Part shown: positions 48,440 through 59,485 of the stretch, piece by piece | Position numbering within the stretch: the first letter of the stretch is position 1 | How the letters are laid out: each line of letters opens with the position of its first letter | NCBI GenBank assembly: GCA_946811185.2 | Contig: OX328096.1 | Location: forward strand, 41,988,252 to 42,052,251 | Length of the DNA: 64,000 nucleotides | Source: Hippopus hippopus | Lineage: Eukaryota; Mollusca; Bivalvia; Cardiida; Cardiidae | Direction: 5' to 3' | The notes under the pieces: generated by a model | Told to the model about the DNA's origin: nothing | Seen by the model: only the letters and a program-made list of their open reading frames with translations | The model's database searches: none | Translations under genes and position numbers: made by a program

Positions 48440-48889
48440 CTCAAGGATTTTCCAAGATGAAAGTAATACAATTTCTGATTGGCTTAACCAAATGATCAAG
48501 CCAATCAGAAAATACGTTACTTTTAAAATCTGCATTAGTAGCGCTGTGTGCAAAACAGCTTTTATGTTGATGGCGTTTTCGAGAAAAGAAGAGCACTTAA
48601 AAAAGTAAAAGAAGCTAAACCACTGTATGCCTTTTGTAGTCTCTCCTTAGTAACATGGCTTTAAGCCTATATAATTGGCTAACTCAGCACATACAGCATT
48701 ACGGCAGGAAAACTTGCAAACTTGACAGTGCCTGTCAGTGTTTCTGGTATGTATCTTTATATCTGTCTTTAGAATTATATTCACTAAGCACCTGATTTTA
48801 TAAAATGGATCTACCAGGTATAAGTGTATAATAGACAGCATTTACAGATATACAGTTGCCGCCGCAGAAAAATCATCTGAGACCCCAAA

Positions 48890-49130
48890 AAGATTTCGTT
48901 TATTTGTATTGGAGTATAATGCCGTTTTAACAGCTATAAGGTCATATCATAGTGGTCAGTGCAGCTACACGTGTGTTTCCTGGCTTTCTCACACCAGTGC
49001 TGACACAACTTTCTTTCTAAGTACCTACTACTTTTCTCACATGCATTAGAGGTGAGAGGTCAAATATCGCCGAAAAGAAAGTTTGCCTCATCCGAGTATC
49101 GAACCCGCACCTACCAGGTATATTCGCAGC
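48890..49130 (-). mobile_element. Probable second type of tRNA-derived SINE
   Basis: On the - strand a B-box-like sequence (gcgggttcgatactc, near 49100) lies upstream of a body with 'gtgagaaagccaggaaacac' and 'cggcattatactccaataca'. This layout is typical of molluscan tRNA-SINEs with a conserved central domain. The A box is poor and the boundaries are approximate. Confidence 0.5.
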
Positions 49131-49785
49131 TAGGCTCAAAAACAAGATCACAGAGCAGAGAACATGTTGTGTAATCTAGGATCTACCTTATCCTATATTG
49201 TATCAGGTAGTAGCTTCGTGGACAGCATGCAGTCAACAAATATCAAACAGTTGCGATATTTAATGACGATGTTCGAAGGTTTTTTAGCATCAATCCTGAA
49301 ATAGAGTTACCGTTGAAAATAGTTCTTCGTAAATTTCTGTTTCTAAACTTTCATCAAAAATGAGCTAGCGCCGATTTTCAACTTGTACAAAAAGGTCGAT
49401 CTTGCTGTTTATTTATTGTCAGATTGTAAACTTAAATACGTTGACATAAGTTGAGAGGATGTGCATGTGACAGTTATGTTTAACTCTTTCTCCTTCTGTA
49501 TTAAAATAGTCAAAATGACAAACCATTTTAAAGGTCCACTTGCCGGTTTTAAATGGGTATAAATTTTTTTAAACAACTAATTGTGTATATATCAGAGAAG
49601 ACAAAACCAGGAATCACGAAACCACAGACTGATTCAGGTCAGCTCTCCCCGAAAAAGGGCAATATATCAAGCTATTTGTGTAGTGAAACTAGGTATTGAA
49701 AGGAGCCGACCTCAAGGACATGAAGGTATAAAAAGTCAGATTTATTCAGGAATAGGTTAACTCTCCATTCAGTGTATATTTAAGC

Positions 49786-50656
49786 CTATACCGAATGATT
49801 CCGTGTTGTAACGACCCTCAAGGAAAAAAACTTCAGAAAACATTGTAAAAAAAAAAGATAATACTGTTAACCAACATTTTCTCCTTTCCACACAATATTT
49901 TCTGTCCTTTCAAAAGCAATGTCTGTCATGCGAGACGCATTGAATATTAAATCTGCCAATACTTCCAAAATGATAGACTGAATGAAAATCGAGTAACATT
50001 CCGACATGGTAGAGTTTAAAATTCAGTCGTTTAGCAGACAGTCAAAACGGTGTTAAGGAGGGGCAATAATCTGCATATTATAGTAGTTTGCATAAATTAA
50101 AAATGAGGATATAAATGACTTTTGCCAAGCAAGAAAAGCTTTTCTGACATTCCTTATTTCATTCTTTTAAAATAAATTCAGTTTTGTTTTGCCCCGTTTT
50201 GTCATTCACATTTCAAGGCATGCATGAAAATGATGAATTAAAGCAGTTCCCATCAAGGTTTTTTTTTTTTCTATTCGTACTTTAATTTGAGAAAGAGCGA
50301 AACGTACAATTACTACTCTGAAGAGATTTCGTGAAATAGAATAACTGTATGAATACGCCTTACCAGATCAAAGAGTTTTACCGTCTGCGGGTAACTTTCT
50401 ACGTATTGCATCGGACAGGTTTTAGTCCATAACCAAACAAACCCGTGGTTAAACTATCCTGAAGAGGAAAGCTTTTGAAAACATTGTGGGAAAAGGAGAA
50501 AATGCTGGTAACCAGCATTTTCTCCTTTTTCCATAATGTTTTCTACCCACTGGAAGACAAACACTTATACTTGAACCATATCTAATTTGTATTTGTCGTC
50601 TGCAATTGCTCCCAGTTCGGTAGCGTTTAAAAATTGTGGTTTGGTTAAGAGTTAAG
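49786..50656. repeat. Two family 3 MITEs
   Basis: A diverged copy at about 49786-50040 and a well-preserved one at 50427-50656. The latter has a perfect hairpin (50476-50540) and the right end tttggttaagagttaa. The 50040-50426 interval between them shows nothing recognisable. Confidence 0.6.
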
Positions 50657-50894
50657 CGCAGTGTGACAAAAGGAGAAATTTTTCGTAATGAGTATAACCT
50701 CCTTTAACCAGCGCTTCACACGTATTGATGCTTCAAAATATACTTCATGTTCAGCATCTTTGATTTAAAGGAATGTCTTAAAAGTCGTCTGCTGCAGAAC
50801 AAATTTGTTCAAGGAGGTATGAGTTAAAATGCAAAGCAAACAGACGTAACCTCGACATTTGAAGACGACATTCTACGGTCTTCTTTTTTCTGTT

Positions 50895-51110
50895 AACACT
50901 TGGGCTGCTAAGCGCGACTTACTGACCTTTTGCGGACAGTGTAGATCAAGATCAGACTGCACATGACGTGCAGTCTGATCTTGGATCTACACTGTCCGAA
51001 AAAAAGATATCTTTATCCAAACAACACCTTTTAAATAGCGAAATTTGGGTTTTAACTATCGGTTTGAAAGTTTCATGTTAGTTATTTAGCAGGTTCGGGG
51101 TTAAAATATC
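50895..51110. mobile_element. MITE family 4 copy, inverted
   Basis: Begins ttaacacttgggctgctaag and has a near-perfect stem gtagatcaagatcagactgc / gcagtctgatcttggatcta (50940-50998). Ends gttatttagcaggttcgggg. It lies 20 bp from the family 3 copy at 51130. Confidence 0.75.
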
Positions 51111-51129
51111 AAAACAGAGGGTTCATTTT

Positions 51130-51606
51130 TAACTCTTTACCAAACGACAAAATTTTAGACCAGTCCAAATTGTATTTATTATGAGCCATGTTCTGGCAAA
51201 AGGGGGCTTAATGCATCTCCGCGATGCATTATTCCAAGCAAGTCATCACATAATTATGGATCCATAAAAATCCATTTTTTAAAACAACCGATTGAATCAA
51301 GAGGTAGAATGATCCTTTGACGAGTAGAAAATTTAAAGATAGCGAAAAGTTTCGGCCCATGTCAGCTGACATGGGTCGATACTTTTCGCAAATGCATTAA
51401 GCCCTCTTTTCCCAGAGCATGGCTCATTTGTAGACGACAAAAGAGATGTGACTCAAGAATTGAAGTTTGTTTTGGGAAGGGTAGTGAACATTGCGGTAAA
51501 AAAAAATGCTGCCAACCAGTATTTTCTCCATTTCACACAATTCTTTCAAAGGCTTTTGTTCTCAGGGTCGTGTTAGAAGCCGGGATTGTGTGGCAAAGGT
51601 TGGTAA
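51130..51606. mobile_element. MITE family 3 copy split by family 2
   Basis: The left end ttaactctttaccaaacgac is at 51130. The element is interrupted at 51183-51427 by family 2 and continues to gtgtggcaaaggttggtaac. It gives the relative age: this family 3 copy was present before the family 2 insertion. Confidence 0.7.
51183..51427. mobile_element. MITE family 2 copy, nested in family 3
   Basis: Inserted into a family 3 element whose halves are at 51130-51182 and 51428-51606. The GC hairpin is shortened to 'catgtcagctgacatg' (about 51358), a perfect small palindrome. Confidence 0.75.
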
Positions 51607-51710
51607 CTTGATTACAAATGGTTGCAGGTAAGCTTGGATAATTGACCCTTTGCCAAAAAATTCCCTGGAGAAGAAGGCTTTGAAAACACTGGCTGCTATC
51701 CCACATAAGG

Positions 51711-51950
51711 GTAACTCTTTACCACACGACAGAATTTTAGACTTGTCTAAACCAAAAGCATCTGCAGACGACAAACTTAAAATGTGGCTTAAATTATCGA
51801 AGTTGTTTTTGATAGGGTAGAAAACAATGTGGGAAAAGGAGAAAATGCTGGTTAGCAGCATTTTCTCCTTTTCCTACAATGTTTACAATGTATTTAAATA
51901 CATGTTTTCACAAGGTCGTAAAAACTCGGGATTGTGTGATAAAGTGTTCA
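51711..51950. mobile_element. MITE family 3 copy abutting the CAP gene 1 splice donor
   Basis: Ends gggtaactctttaccaca and gtgtgataaagtgtt, with hairpin at 51822-51880. In the CAP gene 1 transcript it begins about 14 nt after the 51965 splice donor, so the pre-mRNA would place a stable stem just inside the intron. Confidence 0.7.
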
Positions 51951-51964
51951 AACAAGGATCTTAC

Positions 51965-52201
51965 CTGAACATAAGAACAAGCATTACTAGGTCCACAGAA
52001 CCTATACTGTCTGTAGTCATTATTCACTGTGTTATTTGACCACGAGGTAAAACTGTTTCTAAACATATCTAAGACTGGCATGTGATAGTCCCTGCCGTAG
52101 AAATAGTTCATGTTTTGGCCCCATTGGTTGTCGGAGCGGGGGACATACTCGCACTCTGTGCCCCACTCTGATGCTGCCATAGCAACCGCCTCGTTCCATG
52201 T
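51965..52201 (-). CDS. CAP-superfamily protein, central CAP-domain exon (CAP gene 1)
   Basis: A 237-nt exon, phase 0/0, with acceptor ctattttcag (52204-52202) and donor cag|gtaag (51964). Its 79 residues open TWNEAVAMAASEW, matching the MxWN..LA..A..W helix of CAP (CRISP/antigen 5/PR-1) domains. They continue with C17, the CAP signature WGQN (27-30), SW (53-54) and ACSYVQ (74-79), which lies where CAP proteins have GHYTQ. Family knowledge: these are usually secreted and Cys-stabilised, with a His/Glu cavity. Here the HYTQ His is Ser76, and the Glu after the W is absent (WSNN), so the cavity looks degenerate. The sequon at N56 could be glycosylated. The upstream exon with signal peptide and HNxxR was not found. 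Confidence 0.75.
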
Positions 52202-53154
52202 CTGAAAATAGAACAAAATAATTGTAGACAGTTATTGGGTTACCTTTGTAATTGGGTACCTTGTTTTTGAGTTTTTAATAACATTTCAAATTTAAATTGT
52301 AAAACTTATTCTCTCAAGATGAATATAAAACAGACCTTGAAAATTCGCAATTTTGACATAAAAAACGTGCAGTCTGATCTATGGCCTACGCAGTCCGGTA
52401 TAGAAGTATTTAATACGTCTTCTTTACATTATCATGGTACCAGTATTGGCCAGCGCATTAATGACGATTCGGGAGCCAGCGTAAATCGAAACTTGATCAA
52501 GGACCTCCGTTAACTTAAAACATGGCTGCTGCAAAACCTTCTAATAATTATGATATGCAGAAATAGAACAGGTAAGGTACAAAAGTAAAAGACAGGGAAA
52601 CTGAGTGCCTATGCTTTCACCTATCATACAAATAACCTTGTCCAAGAGACATATCCGTAAAGCTCATAAAGACATTTCATAACAGATTTCATTGACAAAT
52701 TTCTGCCCGTGTGAGCCACATGATACATCTTACATAATAGCACAAGCGACAGAATGATCTATGTTTTATACCATGTTTTTGGTTGTGTTTTTTTTGCAAA
52801 ATATTAACACCAGCACATATATGATTAATGTTTTATCGTCGTTCGAAAACACCTGGCTCTTTCAAAAAATTAATCTTGCAGACAGAGGCGTAGCTAGCCG
52901 TCTTTATTGTGGGTCCAAAGTTGTGCTGGGGGTTGGGGTTATTCTCTTTTTATATGGATCCAAAGTTGTGCTTGGGGGATATTCTCTCTGATCCCTCTTG
53001 GAAAATTATGAAACAATGGTACGATCTGGTGCATTCTGGACCTTCTGATGTGCTTTATATAGCGCTGAATATCGAAAGTTTAACCCTTACTAAACAGTCC
53101 CGACTTGCAACCACCCCGATGGGAAATTCAATGTGGATTGAATGATAAAAGGTC
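52202..53154. other. Upstream of the first seen CAP gene 1 exon
   Basis: An intron or 5' flank by inference. Contains half of a 'gtgcagtctgatct' core at 52368 and a duplicated 'ggtccaaagttgtgct' / 'atccaaagttgtgctt' word (52913 and 52957). No HNxxR exon was found. Confidence 0.35.
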
Positions 53155-53164
53155 CCTGACTTGC

Positions 53165-53365
53165 GCTTAGCAGCCTAAGGGTTAAACGGATAGAAGAATT
53201 TATGGGAAGCCAGAAAATGCCGATAACCATCATTTTCTCCTTTTCCAACAAATGTTTCTATCCTTTGAGAGACAAATGTTGTGGAACATTTAATTTGTCT
53301 TTTTCAAATGCTGTTTATGTGGACCATGCTTAGAGTTTGTCGTTTAGATAAGAGGTAAAGCAAGT
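53165..53365. mobile_element. MITE family 3, diverged copy joined to a family 4 fragment
   Basis: Starts after 'gcgcttagcagcctaagggt' (a family 4 end, 53155-53182) and keeps gaaaatgccgataaccatca and 'tgtggaccatgcttagagtt'. Confidence 0.5.
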
Positions 53366-54084
53366 TCTAATAAACTTTTCAATCGGCAGGATTTTTTTTT
53401 AATCATTATACTTTTGTCAGAATCCAGTGCAAAAAATCTGCGTACTAGCGTATAGGAAGCTTTGCACACAGTAGAAATATACATGTATGGGATTTACTTT
53501 GTTGTTTAGAAAAAAGAAAACATCAATTTTTAGCTCTTGTGCTCACTCATGGCGAGTCCTGCATATCTGATATCTTTTCTGAATTCAGCTGAACAGTGTT
53601 TGGATCCAGTAATCTGCAAAAATGAGTAACCAAAATTGCGAATTCTCTCGGTCTGTGTGTCCCTACTTTTGTATTTCTGTCTATACGTCTTCTCTTTTAA
53701 TTAGTTTAATTTTTTATGGCAAAATCATAATACGAAAGTGTTTTTAATTACAGTACATATAACTGAGTTCGACTCTATTACGTAAGCTTGTATAAAGAAA
53801 ACCAACGTGAATGAAACTTTCATACAGAAGCACATATGAAAACAATGTAGTCAAAGTAGAAAATACTTCTTACATGCATTTTCCATTTGGCTGCAGTGAT
53901 CTAAATTGTAGGGTTTCGTCTGCAGGGTATGATGAGTTACATTTTTTTTTTGAGTGTGTTTGTCTAAATAATTAAAGCAGTGACGGCAATATATAACTGT
54001 TGCGAAACATCTGTCAGCTAGATGCAAAATTAAATATGTTATCATATCTCATGATAATGCACCGCTTACTCCTTATTACTTAAC

Positions 54085-54490
54085 TCTCTACCAGGCGACA
54101 TATATTTTTATACTTGTCCAAATAGAAATCATATGCAGTTTGAAAATTAACCCTTAGGCTGCTAAGCGCGACTCATTGACCTTTTGCGGACAGTGTAGAT
54201 CAAGATCAGACTGCACAGAACGTGCAGTCTGATCTTGGATCTACACTGTCCGATAAGAAAACAATATTCCCCAAAACATAACTTTTAAATAGCAATATTT
54301 TGGTTTTTTACCATCGAATTGAAAATTTCATTTTAGTTATATAGCAGAATAGGGGTTAAACGTGGCTCAAATGATGTGCTTTGTGTTTGTAAAGAAAGGA
54401 ACATTGTGGGAGTAGGAAAAAAATACTGGTTACCAACATTTCCTACTTTGTCCAATATGTTTCTTAATCAAAGAATCGTTTGATATAGGA
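54085..54490. mobile_element. MITE family 4 copy nested in family 3
   Basis: Family 4 occupies 54148-54358 (ttaacccttaggctgctaag to cagaataggggttaaa). Family 3 sequence flanks it (54085-54147 and 54359-54490, with aacattgtgggagtaggaaa). The outer element is older. Confidence 0.7.
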
Positions 54491-55071
54491 CTGGGGTGCT
54501 TTACGACTGAATATGTATATAAAATGTACTTTAAAGGTCAAATTCAACATTCTGCGGGGTCTGATGTGCTGATCTGTTCTGATCTTGATATATACTGTCC
54601 GAAAAGGCAAACTGAAATATCGCTTAATAGGACCTCGCAAGGGTGTTTGAGTTATTTGGGAGAATAAGAATGAATTCAAGAAAGTGCGAAAATAATTAAT
54701 GACATGCATGCATCGTGTTCGTTTCGGTGACTTTTTTGCATTCTTTACTTTTTCCTTTTTTTATCTTATAGACTCACCTAAACACGCTTGAAAGAGTCAG
54801 ATTTTTTCCCAAAAATTGGATAAAAGAGGAAGTTACCGAGCAAAATGAATCGCTGCGTCCAAAACTTTGGTATTCTTGGGTGATCCATATTTTCTAAACA
54901 GGGCATCAGTAATAGTCAATGAAACCCAAATGATTTCACATGTCAAGATAGAAGGACATTCTAATGTGACTTTAAAAGATGACGTAAAATAAACAACTAA
55001 TAAAGATGCACATATTGTCTGAGTCAGAAATTCCTACGTACATTCTCACGCCTCTTTCTGGAATCCTCTTG

Positions 55072-55525
55072 CCTTTACCAAACAATCCCGTGTTTTAACG
55101 ACACTGAAGAAAAGAGGTCTTGTAAACACTGTAGGAAAAGGAGAAAATGCTGGTAACCAGCATTTTCTCTTTTTCCTACAATGTTTTCTGTCCTTTCAAA
55201 GACAAACTCTTTCATTTGAACTGCATTAATTTGATCGTCTTTCAAATTCGATTTCAACATTCGACAAGCCTTAAATGATATCGTTTCGTAAAGATTTACC
55301 TCTATACCGAACGACAAAATTTCTGAGTGCCAAAAATTGAAAGCATTTGCAGACGACAAATTAATGGTGACTGAAATGTTGTAATTTGTATTTGACACTC
55401 TAGAAAACATTGTGGGAAAAGGAGAAAATGCTGGCAAACAGCATTTTCTCCTTTTCCCACAACGTTTTCAAAAGTCCAAAGTAATCAGGGCCATTATTAG
55501 TTCGTAATTGTATGGTAAAGAGTTA
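55072..55525. mobile_element. Two family 3 MITEs in inverted orientation
   Basis: Copies 55072-55300 and 55300-55525 lie end to end and inverted. Each has its own perfect hairpin (55128-55190 and 55407-55470). Together they form a large compound palindrome. Confidence 0.7.
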
Positions 55526-56463
55526 AACCTTTGTCCTACAGTCTTGTCTTTGCCAAACCATAGACTGTCCACAAACAGAGCGTGGCCACCATAAATGTGC
55601 GCGAGAAAAAAAATCTTCTACGTCATTGTCTTGAGGTCACTTATTGTGGCGCCGCATGAGCGGTGGCACTATATTTTTATTCGCTTTTGAAAAGTGTTCG
55701 TGGAGGTAGCCATATTGTTTACTATATGGACTGGTTCAGTGTTTTTTTTAACATACATGTAAAAATACGGTACTTTCATTACCAGATCGAGCCCGTACCA
55801 ACTTTGTTTTTCTATTTGGACTAATTTTTTTTGTTTTTTAACATGTAAACACCGTACTTTCATTGCCAGATTGATAACAACCAGGTCGTATCCCAGATGG
55901 CCCAGAGTTTAAATATTTGTCATGTAGTATCACCACGTGGACCTCTATGAAATTTGTTCAAGTGATGCCCTTGGCGTTAAAAAATAACCCGCTGTAATGT
56001 GCCCTATTTCAGAAACAACTGATGCATCATTACTTTCTTGTTGATAACTTTTGTTTGCAATAAGAAAACGAGGATATTACTGAAACCCTGTTGAACACAC
56101 AACACATTTCAGTACTTTTAGTACTTTCATTATAATAAATTATTCATAAACTCTTTCGACGCCAAATAAATAAATTCAACCTGTTTTGACGGCTGAAATT
56201 ACATTACCCTAAAATTTCATATAACAGATTTGACGAAACAAGTAGTAGCTATAGATCCAAGATCAGACTGAACGTTGTGAGCATCTCTGATCTTGATCAA
56301 TGCGTTCCGCAAAAGCCCCTATGTTTGCTTATAGCACTGAAATAGTCCAATATTCATTTCCAATTGAGTCTGGATGACGTCATATAGGCAGAAGGCCTGC
56401 AGTACGTTAACTCTGACATGTTTGGTAAAAAAGCAGTTGTTACTTTTTACTGCGAGACAAATG

Positions 56464-56733
56464 TTTGAGCCGTGCTCTGGCAAAAGGGGGCTTAATGAAT
56501 CTCCGTGAGGCATGATACTGAGCAAGTCATTACATACATAATTAGGGACCCATAAATTCCAATTAGTGTAATGAATGATCGAATCTAGAGGAAGATTGGT
56601 TTTTGGACATACAGAAAATTGACCAATAGCGAAAAGTTTCGGCCCAGGTCAGCCTGCGCGGACTGCGCAGGCTGACCTGAGTCGATGCTTTTCGCAGATG
56701 CATTAAGCCCCATTTTCGCAGAGCATGTCCCAT
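56464..56733. mobile_element. MITE family 2 copy
   Basis: Complete copy (gagccgtgctctggcaaaag to cgcagagcatg), with hairpin at about 56642-56682. Confidence 0.75.
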
Positions 56734-56809
56734 TTAAAATAATTAAAATTGGAAGCGTTCACGGAGGACATACTTGGAATAATGGAGTTTGCGTTAGAAA
56801 TAGCGTTAA

Positions 56810-57017
56810 CCCACTTCCTGCTGGATAACTCAAATGACATCTTCAATTTGACAGTAAAAACCCAAATATTGCTGTTTCACAGTTATATTTTGGGGAACAA
56901 TATATCCTTATCGGAAAGTGTAGATCTAAGATCAGACTGCACGTTCTGTGCAGTCTGATCTTGATCTACACTGTCCGCAAAAGGTCAGTGAGTCGCGCTT
57001 AGCAGCCAAAGGGTTAA
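56810..57017. mobile_element. MITE family 4 copy
   Basis: Begins taacccacttcctgctggat and ends gcgcttagcagccaaagggtt. The perfect stem gtagatctaagatcagactg / cagtctgatcttgatctac is at about 56919-56970. Confidence 0.7.
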
Positions 57018-57059
57018 AAATCTTGGAGAAAATCCTGGTTGCCTACTCTCAAAATATTT

Positions 57060-57260
57060 TAAAACCTTTATCACACAATCCGTAGATTTAACAACCCTGA
57101 AAAAGAGGCCTTTTGTAAACATTGTAGGAAAAGGAGAAAATGTTGGTAACTGACATTTTGTACTTTTTCCACAATGTTTTCTCCATTTTCAAACGTAAAT
57201 CCCATCATTTCAGCGACACTATATGTTTCGTCTGCAATTGCTTTGAATTTAGACAAGTTT
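57060..57260. mobile_element. MITE family 3 copy
   Basis: Starts acctttatcacacaatcc, hairpin at about 57117-57180, with gtctgcaattgctttgaatt near the right end. Confidence 0.65.
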
Positions 57261-57524
57261 CCAATAATTATTACTCGTCGTTATATACGGGAGTGACCGG
57301 AAAAGGGTAAGTTTAATGATGTTATTATCAGAGACAAAATTGAAAAAAGTCCTCAAGGGATGCAACCATTTTTTTTTTTTTATTTATTCATTGTTAACAA
57401 GCTTAAACTGTAAACTGGATATTGCAAAGTACAGTCTGTGATTAGATTTACAGAAGAAGAGGCTAAGTTTGGTCCACATCCTTCGTTAGGATGATATCGG
57501 TCGCGACACTGTATATTTGAAATA

Positions 57525-57750
57525 ACCCTAGACCAAGCAATCCAGTGTTTTAACAAGACTGACAAAGGCACCTTTTGAAAACATTGTGGAAAAAGAAGAA
57601 AATGCTGGTAACCAGCATTTTCTCCTTTTCCCACAATGTTTCCTACCCTTTCAAAACGAATCAAATCATTTGGGCCAAATTTAATTGTCGTCTGCAAATA
57701 CTTTCACTTTGAAAACGTATGGGTTCTTGCCGTTTGGTAAAGGGTTAACT
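57525..57750. mobile_element. MITE family 3 copy
   Basis: Starts ctagaccaagcaatccagtg, has the hairpin gaaaacattgtggaaaaaga and its complement at 57577-57642, and ends gtttggtaaagggttaac. Confidence 0.7.
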
Positions 57751-58023
57751 AGCAAGATACTTTATGAAATAGATATGTTACGAAAGAATTCATATAATTC
57801 ACATCTTAATGTCAGACACTTGCCCGCCCTCAAGGGCCCCGACCTGAGAAAAAATAGTTCTTTTTTTCGTATAAATGATATAAAGTTAATTTCCGCATCA
57901 AGCAGTTGCGGTATTACGTTACAAAATGACAAACGATACCTGCAAGGACAAGATAAAAGATGGAGCCCTGTGAAAAAAGGACTTGACGATTTAACCTTTT
58001 CGCAGTTCAACGAAATAAGCTAG
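57685..58023 (+). other. Unassigned open frame, partly inside a MITE
   Basis: A 112-codon open frame. Its first 20 codons lie in the end of a palindromic MITE (57525-57750). The remainder is unique sequence with mixed composition. I recognise no family and no splice-site pair makes it clearly an exon. Listed for completeness. Confidence 0.12.
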
Positions 58024-58394
58024 ACCTTCTGTCGAGGTCTAGAGTGAATTTCCACATTAGTTGAAGATTTTATTGTCATTGTTTAGCAACAGAAAGCTGA
58101 CGGTGTAGATCTAAGACCAGACGGCACGTTCAGCGCAGTCTGATTTGGTCAACACCACCCGCAAAAGATAATTTTCATCCACTATTTACCGTGAAAGAAT
58201 TAATAAATCCGACAGTGCAGCGAATGTCATCGCCCTATGTATAATATTATAAATATAATGATATACATATAATAAACTTTCTTAATATACATAATTTTAA
58301 ATTGTTATGTTACACCTCAAATTGAAATTCATCTAACGCTGTCTAGTCTCACAAAATGTTTCCTTAACTGGTCTATTTGATATCAACTATTTCA

Positions 58395-58665
58395 ACTCTG
58401 TTCTAGGTATAATATAGCGCCAAGTAGTTCACCTTCCCATGCATTTCTGGGGATCCGTCACCAGTATTACATTTAATGCTAACTGAATGCCACTGGTTGC
58501 TTTCCCAATGAGCCAAAACGAGGTTTAGCGTTGTGAGAGGCACGAATATTGTTACATTGACTATCAGCAATCCTCGAGAGGAACTTTGGTCCAGGAGATA
58601 CTCGAAATTACAGTTTCTAAATCACTGTAGTACGCATAACCACTGTGCTTCCGATGCTAGGCGAT
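58395..58665 (-). mobile_element. Diverged SINE copy
   Basis: The - strand copy has a degenerate body (near 58420-58540, 'gggaaagcaaccagtggcat') and a tRNA-like 5' part near 58600-58660 ('gcatcggaagcacagtggtt'). More diverged than the other two copies, so probably older. End points are approximate. Confidence 0.5.
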
Positions 58666-58857
58666 AAAGAAAAACCTTAGGGAACTAGGCTTTATCATTA
58701 TACTGTAAATAATGAACCCCTGTAAGCTACGACATATTGTAACACCAAATTTTTGGTAACACCTTAAACTCTCTAGTTACAAACGAAAGAAAACGAGTAG
58801 TGAGTTAGAGAGAATGGCTTGGAAGATTTCTTTTTTTTTTCTTTTATCGCGGCAGTA

Positions 58858-59124
58858 TATGGCCTGCAACACGCGAAAAGGGGCATTCGGACATTTGCGT
58901 AAAGTGTCGTCTCGGATCAGCCTGCGCAGTCCGCGCAGGCTAATCCGAGACGGCACTTTACGACTACATTAGATTTTGTGCTACAGTAGACTTGCGATAA
59001 ACAGAAAATTGCATGAAAATGGAAAGTGTCGTTTCGGATTAGCCTGCACGGATTGCGCAGGCTGATCCGAGACGACACTTTACGCAAATGTCCGAATGCC
59101 CCTTTTCACGTGTTGCAGGCCATA
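58858..59124. mobile_element. MITE family 1, copy d
   Basis: A near-complete copy with both ends and both hairpins. A family 2 element follows about 100 bp downstream (59229-59485). Confidence 0.8.
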
Positions 59125-59228
59125 AAATATTGACGGTAAAGCACCCTGCAGTTTCGGTTGTACATAGTTACAGTAGCATGTCAAAGTGTGGCATAGAAAA
59201 ACTACCCCGCAATCGCCTGTTTTACATT

Positions 59229-59485
59229 TGAGCTATGCACTGGCAAAAAGGAATTTTATGCATCTCTGTGATGTATTTTACCATGCAACTCATCTCATAA
59301 TTATGGATCCATAAGATCCATTCTAACTACCGGCTGAATCTTGAGGTAGACTGGTCCTTGGACAAGCAGAAATCATACAAAAACACAAATGTTTCGACCA
59401 TGGCCAGCCTGCGTGGACTGTGCAGGCTGACCTGGGTCGATACTTTTTGCAGATGCATTAACCGCCCTTTTCAAAGTGAATGGCC
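59229..59485. mobile_element. MITE family 2 copy
   Basis: Complete but diverged copy, about 105 bp after family 1 copy d. Hairpin at about 59400-59438. Confidence 0.7.

Noticed and set aside
48338..48608. Open frames with (TH)n or (CV)n across 48377-48433
   Set aside because: Translations of the TG microsatellite.
48647..48841. - strand Cys-rich frame (HCQVCKFSCRNAVC) as an alternative hinge exon of CAP gene 1
   Set aside because: Its only acceptors need two carried bases, but the 51965 exon ends in phase 0. The spacing C-x2-C-x4-C also lacks the CP of the hinge.
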